Positions 7,681 to 14,680 of a DNA stretch of 14,680 bases are shown here, piece by piece. The notes beneath the pieces were generated by a model. That model did no database searches, was not told where the DNA came from, and worked only from the letters and a program-made list of their open reading frames with translations. The position numbers and the translations under genes are program-made. This DNA comes from Stenocarpella maydis. Taxonomy: Eukaryota > Ascomycota > Sordariomycetes > Diaporthales > Diaporthaceae. Position 1 is the first letter of the stretch. Every line of letters starts with the position of its first letter. Where the stretch lies: contig NQMI01000207.1 in the NCBI GenBank assembly GCA_002270565.1, positions 43,253-57,932 of the forward strand. The letters are read 5' to 3'.

Positions 7681-8078
7681 TGTAAGGCTATCCAATACTA
7701 AGATTAAATACTTAAATTAAGGACTAAAGAGTCTATTCTATAAAAGCTATCTACTATAGTAATAACCATATCCTTATATATTCGGACTCTTCAGTTAGCT
7801 CATTAAGGCTTATTATTGCTCGCTCGATCCCGGATGAGCACTTACAGCTATTACTCACTATTGCTTATAGTTGTTCACATAAGCACTATTAAGCTTATAG
7901 GTCCGCAACCCTAACCCTTAGGTTCTTAGCAATCAGTACTAACTTAGCAGTTGGGTTCCTGCAGGATTATATTATAGCATTCATCCTAGATACCTAGGTC
8001 CTCAAAATGGGTCCCCAGGGTGCCATCATATTGGCTCATAATACTATCTCCCTCCTTACTTCTTTTATCCTTAAAAAT
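7681..8078 (+). repeat. Dispersed repeat, copy C (LTR U3-like)
   Basis: Copy C is in the same orientation as copy B and inverted to copy A. Shared tracts include AAATACTTA-ATTAA-GACT-AAGAGTCT, AAAGCTATCTA-TATAGT, AACCCTAACCC and CCCAGGGTGCCATC-T-TTGG. Together with copy A it continues past the end of copy B through ATACTATCTCCCT to about 8078. It is more TA-rich than A and B, so more strongly RIP-decayed. Confidence 0.68.
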
Positions 8079-8329
8079 GCTCCATAAGTTATTTTCATTC
8101 ATCCATATTATTATTCATATTTCTTAATTCATTATATCATCTAGAGTTAAAGATTCTCAAGTTGCAAAAAGTTCCGCCATAAGAGTATTTAAAAAGCATC
8201 AAGCCTGCCTTAATCATTACGTTTTCATCAAGCAATATAGTTATAAAGTTACTCCATATTTCTATTATTTATTCAAGAATCTATCTTGCAAGATAGTTAA
8301 TTCTATAGAGAGTTATTTGCAGTGTACTA

Positions 8330-8800
8330 AGCATGGCTGTTCTTATGATGCATTATACACTCCAGTATCTTCTTATAAGTATTCTATCCTTACAGGTTGC
8401 CCATATGCTAATTTTTGCAGTATCGCATATTACCAATAAGTTAGCCAAGCTGGATGGCCGTAAGATTAAGGAGAAGGAGCATCTAAAAGAGGTATAGGCA
8501 TAATTTCAAATGGCTCAAGATTCCTTAAATAAATCCGTAGCTCGTTTAGCTCATCTAAGGAAGCAAAAACGTTGTCTTTAGGAGAAAGGGATGAAGCTAG
8601 TAAATAAGGGGTTAGCTAAGCAGGAGCAAGCTTATACTATTAAAGTGGTGCAGGAGGTTATAGCTACTAAGGGGTCTTTTCCTAATCCTCATTTTAATTA
8701 GAATTCCATAAGTGCCAGAAATATGGTAGTAGATTAGTCTGGACTTTTAGTTAAAAGTAAAGAGAATATACTTATAAGTAGCTCATCTAGTTCCTAATTT
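8330..8800 (+). pseudogene. Decayed transposon-associated ORF: Cys-containing start, charged helical middle
   Basis: Two frames carry protein-like sequence. An early block reads CTKHGCSYDALYTP and TGCPYANFCS. A following block, with an internal stop, reads ITNKLAKLDGRKIKEKEHL, then VARLAHLRKQKRCL-EKGMKLVNKGL, then a Ser-rich end near 8790. The second block has the regular charged pattern of a coiled coil and resembles short multi-copy ascomycete proteins with an RLxRLRKQKRFL-type motif that I know only as transposon-associated hypotheticals. Stops at TAG/TAA fit RIP. It lies downstream of copy C in the same orientation, so it may be the first ORF of that element; this is inference. Confidence 0.45.
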
Positions 8801-9119
8801 TGATTTTCCAGTATCTCTAACCTAATAATATATTCTTTAACTAGAAGATAATTCAACTATTTAATAGGGTAATATTTACTTCTACTTAAGTTCTTAGTTT
8901 TACAACTTTTCATAAGTTTTTTACTATTCCTAAGATTTTATTTAGTTCCTATATATTTTCTTAAGTTATATCTTTCCATTTGGTTTCCATTATTCCTTAG
9001 TATTATCTTAAGTCTATAATTCTTTTTACTTATATTTTTTATTATATTTATTAAAGATTTTATTATATATTTATGTTTTGTATTCTTAAGTGCTGTTCTA
9101 AGCTTAAATATAAAAAATA
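8801..9119. other. TA-rich gene-free stretch
   Basis: This is very TA-rich decayed sequence with no supportable ORF. It probably contains the 3' untranslated end of gypsy copy 1, but it has no counterpart in copy 2, whose matching region starts at 13119. Confidence 0.4.
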
Positions 9120-9997
9120 GTTATTTATTCCTATAGGAGTAAAAGTTTTATTTGTCTTCATCGGTTATCCTGGAATTTCAAAGGCTGATTTTCTATAATT
9201 AGTTTACTACTTATTTGTTAGTTTTAATGTTTTAGTGAAGAAGATAGACCTTCTCTCCCCTCTTAGAAAAAACCCCCAAATTCTAATATAACACATATTT
9301 TATTATTTTTCATTAAATGAAGTTTTTCTTGGATGTTCTTCTAGATCTATTGATTTATATTGCTTTTATTCTGTTAATTCTACTGGGTATTATTTAGCAG
9401 TAATTTGTAAAAAAAAAAAGCTTTATTAATAAATGCGGAAAGGTGACTGTTAAGTACTGGTAGTTACGCAATTTAAGCACACTATACTAGTACTAGTCTT
9501 TTAACCTAATTATTCTATATGGTTATATAGTATAAAGGTCTTTTTTATAATCTGGTTAATTTATTCTATTTATCTGTTTGTGTACGGAACCGCTAAGCAA
9601 GGAGTTGGTACTCGTGCAAGAGTTACCATAGACTTCGTTGTAAAGGTTACACTAGAAGGGAATTTACCTAGCTGCGAGTCAGGCGATTTTCGTAAGTACC
9701 CAGTGGTGCGTGACGCAAGATGAGTTTGGTGGCCGTGAATCGATTATTTGGCCTGCATTTGCACCTTAATTCAGGCCTCTACATTACCCTTATTTCTAAT
9801 CCAAAAGTATATAACTTAGTTCATGGATAGCTGATTTCTGAAGTTTGTCTTGTATTTAATTTGGGCATTGCTAGGGCTGTGGTTGGTTAGTTGTTTGGAA
9901 CCAAAGTTGGTGTGTTGGAAGGGCGATTTTTCCGGCATTTGCAACTTTGCACCAGAGCCGACCGCAGAGTGCCCAGGGGTGAGACAGGGTAGGAGGG

Positions 9998-10004
9998 TAT
10001 ATAA
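9998..10004 (+). promoter_or_regulatory. TATA box in the solo LTR
   Basis: TATATAA in a GGGTATATAAGGAGGG context inside the LTR-like insertion points transcription to the right, which suggests the LTR lies in plus orientation, opposite to the gypsy element that hosts it. Confidence 0.45.
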
Positions 10005-10033
10005 GGAGGGCTTAAAGAAGCCCAACTTAATTC

Positions 10034-10039
10034 AATAAA
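10034..10039 (+). terminator. AATAAA signal in the solo LTR
   Basis: AATAAA lies 30 bases downstream of the TATA box, the compact U3/R arrangement seen in many fungal LTRs. It supports the plus orientation of the insertion. Confidence 0.4.
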
Positions 10040-10689
10040 AAGTTGTCAGACCACTGTCAACTGTCCGAATTGCCTAGGGCATACACTGGGACCCGCCGAC
10101 ACCCGTGGAACTGATGCTGTCTTATGCACTATTCATCAGGTTTGTTTGCAGATATGCTATTATTAAGAGCTTATGCTTTATTTTAAGTTACTTTATTAGT
10201 AACTTCTAGAAGTTTAATATAAAGAGCTTATCTATATTTAAGATGATTTCATATAGCATTCTATAGTTGCTTATAATAATTTGTAAGAATGTATATGCAA
10301 GTTCTTCTGCAATACTAGCTTCTTTATATGGTATGAAGTATACATACTTGCTCAGTCTACAAACCACTCCTAGAATGCTATCATATAGTACTCCAGTTAA
10401 GGGTTCATGTAAGAGGGGTAGCTTAATGATAAAGTCTAGGCTAATGGATAACCATATAGCCATGGGTACTAATAGGGGTTTTAATAATTCATATAGTTTA
10501 TATTTAGAGGCCTTATTTTTATTGCATAAGTTACATTTACTAATAACATCTTAAACCTTTTTCTTAAGATTGGGGATTTAGTAATTTTATTAAATCCTTT
10601 TAATTATTGCTGTAATACCTTAGTAGCTATATACTAGTACTTTATATATTTCTATAATCAACTTATCTTATTCTTTTAGATCTGTAGGG

Positions 10690-11290
10690 GTTTTTCTAGT
10701 TTGGAAGTTAACCCTAATTATGGCATTAAGTTCTCAGTTAAAAACAAGGCTTCCATCTTCTTAAGTTTTAAATACTATCCATTCTATAGGTAAATCCTTA
10801 TCTTAATAGTTAGGTCTTCAACTAAGCGCATCTGCTCTTATATTTTTAACTCCATTAGATAACCTTAATGTTAAATTATAATAAGAACTCTATATATTTA
10901 ACTTACTATTTATTAAAAGTCTTAGTGATTATGAAGGTTATAAGGTTCTTATAATCTATATAGAGTTTGATCTGCTTTTTAGCTCTTATAAGATAGTATT
11001 ATCATTCCTGAAATATATATACTATTACTATGAATTCCTTACCTAATATAGTATAGTGGGTTTTTAGTTTATTGAACTTCTTACTGAAGTTTATAATAAT
11101 ATGTATCTTTCCTTAGTTATCTTTCTAAGTAAGTTCTCCGCCTATAGCATTATCTAAGGCATCTATATAGACTTTGAATTCTTTCTCTAGGTCTGCTTCC
11201 TTAAGTATAAGGTCTTCTATAACTTTATTTTCAAGTATCTAAAAAGCTTATTATTCAGAATCTATCTATCTAAAGATATAATCCTTCTTA
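10690..11290 (-). pseudogene. Ty3/gypsy RNase H, RIP-decayed
   Basis: This domain removed the RNA strand during reverse transcription. The minus strand shows KEFKVYIDALDNAIGGEL (the family's TDASD-AIG block, with its first Asp kept, near 11160), followed by NFSKKFNKLKTHYTILGKEF, which matches the SRKL---E-NY---DKE motif holding the catalytic Glu. It joins the reverse transcriptase through the usual IKDIRAFLKYANFY connection (about 11380-11340). Stops interrupt it repeatedly. Confidence 0.8.
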
Positions 11291-11339
11291 ATAAGGTCTA
11301 TTAGTAGTTTTATAATATTGCTATATCTTGCAATAAATT

Positions 11340-12100
11340 ATTAATAGAAGTTGGCGTATTTAAGGAATGCTCTAATATCCTTAATATTTATACGAGTTGA
11401 CTATTCCTTAATTACTTTAACCTTTCCTTCTTATATCTCAATTTTTCCTAATTTAATCATATATCTAAGGTAGTTAACGTTTTACATATGCTAGTTATAT
11501 TTTCTAATTCTACTAGAAGGTTAGCATCTTAAAGTTTTTAAAGAACCTTTTTAATATATCTCTTGTATTTATTAAGGGTTTCTAAGAAGATAAGGATATT
11601 ATTTAGATAGGTAATAATAAAAATATTAAGGTACTTACCTAAGACTTAGTTGATTATTTCCTAGAATAATACGGGTGCATTAGTTAATCTGAAAGGTATA
11701 ACTATTATCTTATAATATCTATAGTATATCCTAAATACTATCTTCTATTTTTCTCCTTCTTTCATTTAGACAAGGTTATATTTATGCTTCAAGTTAAGTG
11801 CTATAAACTATTTTGCTCCTCTAAGTTGATCTTATAGTTCTTTAATAAGTAGGAGAGAGTATTAGTTTTTAATTATAATATTGTTTAATTATTAATAGTT
11901 AATATAAAGTTATAGCTTGCTATTCTTCTTTAGTATAAAGAGGATTAGGTATCTTACTAGTAATTATAATAATCTAATGAATCCTTTTTTAAGGTTTTCA
12001 TTAAGGTATTCTCTAAGTACTTTAAGTTATTCTTTATTAAGTCTATGGATAGACTTAAATTAATGTATTATTCCGGGTTTTAATGGTATCTTATAGTCCC
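11340..12100 (-). pseudogene. Ty3/gypsy reverse transcriptase, RIP-decayed
   Basis: This domain copied element RNA to DNA. In order: DYKIPLKPG (12098-12072), LREYLNENLKKGFIR, the LFxxKKN-KL block, IKNxYxLLLIKEL-DQLRGAK, PFRLTNAPVLF, and the active-site box. That box, YxDD in the family, reads YLNN here (11609-11598): both catalytic Asp codons are Asn through G-to-A changes on the coding strand, typical of RIP. Several Trp/Gln positions are TAG or TAA. The fold order and spacing are otherwise complete. Confidence 0.87.
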
Positions 12101-12429
12101 ATTATATATATTATAGTAATATAATATTAAGCTATTCTTGGAATACTTTCTTGAATTCATAATAGTCTTCTAGTATTCATACTAGTCTATTAGTTTTATC
12201 TTCTTCCTTTCCTTCCTCTAGGTAAAGGAGGTATTATTATATATTCTATATTGTATGTTAACTGGTTGTATTGGAGTGGCGATCTCCTGATTGGCTTTAG
12301 ACCTTCTTTAAGGCGCTTAAGTAGCTCAATCCTTCTCTATCTTCCTAGAGCCGGGCCTTCTGCCTGCTCCCAGAGGTATCTATAGGTTTATTTAAGTGCA
12401 TCGCCTATTCACTATCCTTAGTAATGTAA

Positions 12430-12800
12430 CTCCTTCCCTTGCCGTTAATTACAACCTTCTTTTAGGAAACAGCATTATCCCAAAAGATCTAGCTAGTAGT
12501 CCAATCAATTCAGGAAATATTCTTCCTTAACCAAGGTATTCCTAAGATTAACTAATAATTTGCTATCTTAATAATATTAAATAATAGTAATTCCATATAG
12601 TTATAAATCCAAACTAGGAGGGGATTAGTCTCTATATTAATAATTCCATTGCTATAAGAGACTTTAGTTCCATCTACTATATTAAGTCTATAGGGTTTCC
12701 TTTTCTTATGCTATAGTAGGTAGTATCTATTTACTACTTTTAGGGATATGAAATTCCCTTATGCTTTACTATTGATGAGTGCTAAGCACGTGTGGACTCC
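12430..12800 (-). pseudogene. Ty3/gypsy aspartic protease, RIP-decayed
   Basis: This domain matured the gag-pol polyprotein. The minus strand reads ALINSKA-GNFIS (12782 downwards) for the family's ALIDSGA-NFIS, with the catalytic Asp changed to Asn (codon 12773-12771). It continues with VDGTKVSYSNGIINIET and LILGIPWLRKN near 12552-12520, the second conserved protease block before the link to reverse transcriptase. Internal stops confirm it is dead. It is the most upstream domain of pol that I can recognise in copy 1. Confidence 0.82.
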
Positions 12801-13117
12801 TAGCTTGACCTGAACTATTAGGTAGTTATAGTTGCTTGCTATTACGCATAAGTACCTTGTAGTATAGTCAGTTGCTATCTAAGGTTTTATAGATAGCCCT
12901 TCTAGTTTTTTGACTATTTGTCTGCTGCTAGGACCTTCTTAATGCTTTTAAGGTTCCGCTTTATAATGTCTTATAATTTTTATAGGTCCTTAATTAGCTA
13001 TTATATACTGTAATCCTACTTTCTTATTATTAGGGATTTAAGCAGTAGCTCCTGCTATCTTAGTAGATGCTAATCTTGAGCCTTATTAAGCATATGCACC
13101 TTGCAAATTAGCTTATT

Positions 13118-13118
13118 N
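13118..13118. other. Ambiguous base N
   Basis: This is the only non-ACGT base in the window. It stands where copy 1 ends and similarity to the 3' side of copy 1 restarts as copy 2, so it may mark an assembly join. Confidence 0.9.
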
Positions 13119-14680
13119 CCTTATTTCTCAATATAATAAAAGTTTATAGTTAGTATGTAAAAGTTTCTCTGAAATTCTAAAGTTGTTAATTTTCTTATAG
13201 TTAAGTTTATTATTAGGCTATTTAGTTTTAATATTTCATTATATAAAGTAAATTTTATCTCCCTTTTTAAGAATTAGTCCCTTAATTCTTTTCTAATTTA
13301 TATATTTTATTATTTATTTTTATATAAAAAAGTTATTTTTAAATATCTTATTAAATTTATCTAATTATATTACTTTTCATTCTACTAATTCTACTAGTAT
13401 AATATCTAGTAGTAACTTATACTATGCCTAAAGCCTATATCTATAGAGTATAAAGAAAGGGGACTATTCAGTCATACTAAAGGTTATACTATTATAAGCA
13501 AACTATACTACTAGTAGTAATTTAACTCAATTATCCTATAATTAGTTAATATAATATTAAAGGTATTATTCTATAATCTAGTTAATTCATTTTATATATC
13601 CATCTATTTATAAATATATTATTATTAAGAGTTTATATTTTACTTTAAGTTGCTTTATTAGTAACTTCTAGAAGTTTAATACAAAGAGCTTATCTCTACT
13701 TAAAACAATTTTATATAGTATTCTATAATTACTTATAATAATTTATAAGAATATATATGCAAGTTCTTCTATTATACTAGCTTCCTTATATAGTATCCTA
13801 GTTAAGGATTCTTATAAGAGGGGTAGCTTAATGATAAAGTTTAGACTAATAGATAACTATATAGTTATAAGTATTAATAGGGGCTTTAATAGTCTATATA
13901 GTATATATCTGGAGGCCTTATTTTTATTATATGAGTTATATTTACTAATAATGTTTTTAACTTTTTCTCTAAGGTTAGGGATTTAGGAGTTCCTTGAAAT
14001 CCTTTTAATAGTTACTATAATTCCCTAGTAACTATATACTAGTACTTTATATATTTCTTAGATTAATTCATTTTATTCCTTTAGACCTATAAAAGTCCTT
14101 TAGGTCTAGAAGTTAACTCTAATTATAGCATTAATTCCTTAGTTAAAGATAAGGCTTCCATCTTCCTAAGTTTTAAATACTATTCATTCTATAGGTGAAT
14201 CTTTATCTTAATAATTAGGTCTCCGACTAAGCATATCACTCTAGCATTCTTAACTCCATCTATATAAATAACCTTAATATTAAATTATAGTAAGAACTCT
14301 ATATATCTAATTTATTATTTATTAAAAGTCTTGATTATTATAAAGGTTACAAGATTCTTATAATCTATATAGAGCTTAATCTATCTTTTAGCTTTAATAA
14401 GGTAGTATTACTATTCCTAAAATATATATACTATTACTATAAATTTCTTATTTAGTATAGTATACTTAATTTCTAGTCTAATAAATTTCTCACTAAAGTT
14501 AGTAATAATATATATTCTGCGTTATTTATCTTTCTAGGTAAGTTTTCTGCTTATAATATTATATAAGGTATTTATATAGACTTTAATTTCTTTTTTAAGG
14601 TCTACTTCTTCTAATATAAGGTCTTCTATAACTTTATTTTTAAATATTTAGAAAGCTTATTATTATATTTCTATCTATCT
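13119..14680 (-). mobile_element. Ty3/gypsy retrotransposon relic, copy 2, cut by window end
   Basis: Copy 2 repeats copy 1 in the same orientation: 13119-13600 matches 9120-9580, 13621 onwards matches 10159 onwards, and 14630 matches 11221. It therefore covers the 3' end, integrase and most of RNase H, and runs out of the window before reverse transcriptase. It is more decayed than copy 1: almost all coding landmarks are replaced by TA-rich sequence. It lacks the LTR-like insertion, which dates that insertion after the copies separated. No open frame is usable. Confidence 0.82.

Larger units (their letters stand above)
9581..10143. mobile_element. Young solo-LTR-like insertion in the integrase
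   Basis: The insertion is about 563 bases of GC-balanced DNA inside TA-rich gypsy sequence. It begins TGTACGG, and copy 2 lacks it at the equivalent place (13600-13621), so its borders are clear. A 5-base direct repeat GTTTG flanks it (9576-9580 and 10144-10148), which fits integrase-made target duplication. Because of local sequence the right end could also be at 10138, giving a canonical ...CA end. It contains a TATA box and a polyadenylation signal 30 bases apart and no credible ORF, the content of a solo LTR. A non-autonomous element is the alternative. Confidence 0.6.
9250..10680 (-). pseudogene. Ty3/gypsy integrase, RIP-decayed and interrupted
   Basis: The integrase joined retrotransposon cDNA to host DNA. 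Reading down from about 10680: the second half of the zinc-binding domain (CNLCNKNKASKYK), the core start SISLDFIIKLP with the first catalytic Asp intact (10436-10434), PLTGVLYDSIL-VVCRLSKY, then EIILNIDKLF, where the second catalytic Asp (family SDRDK) is Asn at 10238-10236. The HPQT motif region (AYLQT) is cut by the LTR-like insertion; on its other side the frame resumes with QTD and the third catalytic Glu reads Lys (AAA, 9562-9560). A further stretch matches the usual DDWV--L-LAQ-AYN tail. It is dead. Confidence 0.85.
9120..13117 (-). mobile_element. Ty3/gypsy retrotransposon relic, copy 1 (pol region)
   Basis: The element reads on the minus strand in the Ty3/gypsy order: protease, reverse transcriptase, RNase H, integrase. 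All frames are riddled with TAG/TAA stops and the DNA is strongly TA-rich, as expected from RIP. The integrase is split by a 563-base LTR-like insertion (9581-10143). The stretch 12810-13117 upstream of the protease should hold the end of gag, but I could not recognise a zinc knuckle. No flanking LTRs of this element were identified. The left limit is set by where similarity to copy 2 begins; the true 3' end may lie further left. Confidence 0.85.

Noticed and set aside
9590..9660. tRNA-derived SINE head in the nested insertion
   Set aside because: No convincing A and B box pair could be found, and the TATA/AATAAA arrangement fits an LTR better.
9816..10038. Two overlapping ORFs on opposite strands (69 and 62 codons)
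   Set aside because: Both lie within the LTR-like insertion across its TATA box, have no motif and are best explained as chance frames in a short GC-balanced stretch.
10267..10554. Plus-strand 95-codon ORF
   Set aside because: It is antisense to the integrase core, which has clear family motifs on the minus strand.

Overview
The window looks like an accessory, repeat-rich segment of a filamentous ascomycete (Pezizomycotina) genome. The evidence is a gene with short GT-AG introns of 63-73 bp carrying CTAAC/CTGAC-type branch sites, a remnant of a highly reducing-type polyketide synthase (PKS), a fungal rhodopsin-domain membrane protein, and transposon relics bearing the marks of repeat-induced point mutation (RIP): C-to-T/G-to-A decay, TAG/TAA stops and TA-rich sequence. 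I cannot name the genus from sequence alone.

Left part (1-2301): a GC-balanced LTR-like segment with a TATA box on the minus strand (1-393), then two diverged copies (A and B) of one repeat in inverted orientation (394-712 and 859-1190). A RIP-decayed N-terminal part of a pogo/Fot1-type transposase follows on the minus strand (2301 down to about 1191).

Central GC-balanced island (about 2600-6950): a broken PKS keeps the C-terminal half of its ketosynthase, with two intact introns, fused by an internal deletion to the carrier-protein end (2613-3820). A weak short ORF with a signal-peptide look lies at 4444-4521. The one intact gene of the window is a three-exon, seven-helix rhodopsin-domain protein of 350 residues (5043-6228). 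After it come a microrepeat patch and an unrecognised low-complexity ORF on the minus strand (6862-6539).

Second transposon zone (7031-8800): a 17-bp triplicate repeat next to the C-terminal part of a pogo transposase (minus strand, ending at 7110), then a third repeat copy (C, 7681-8078), then a decayed plus-strand ORF that probably belongs to a transposon. The two pogo parts have nearly complementary breakpoints, and each abuts a copy of the same repeat.

Right part (about 9120-14680): two decayed Ty3/gypsy pol copies on the minus strand, head to tail. The first runs protease, reverse transcriptase, RNase H, integrase from about 12800 down to 9250. It has lost several catalytic Asp/Glu codons to RIP-type changes and is interrupted in its integrase by a younger LTR-like insertion (9581-10143) that is not AT-decayed. 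The second copy begins at 13119, directly beside the only ambiguous base (13118), and runs off the window.

Only the rhodopsin-domain gene appears able to make a full-length product. I found no convincing undescribed multi-gene system. The points most worth following are the inside-out pogo halves around the PKS/rhodopsin island, the collapsed PKS, the nested LTR and the suspicious pol-pol junction.
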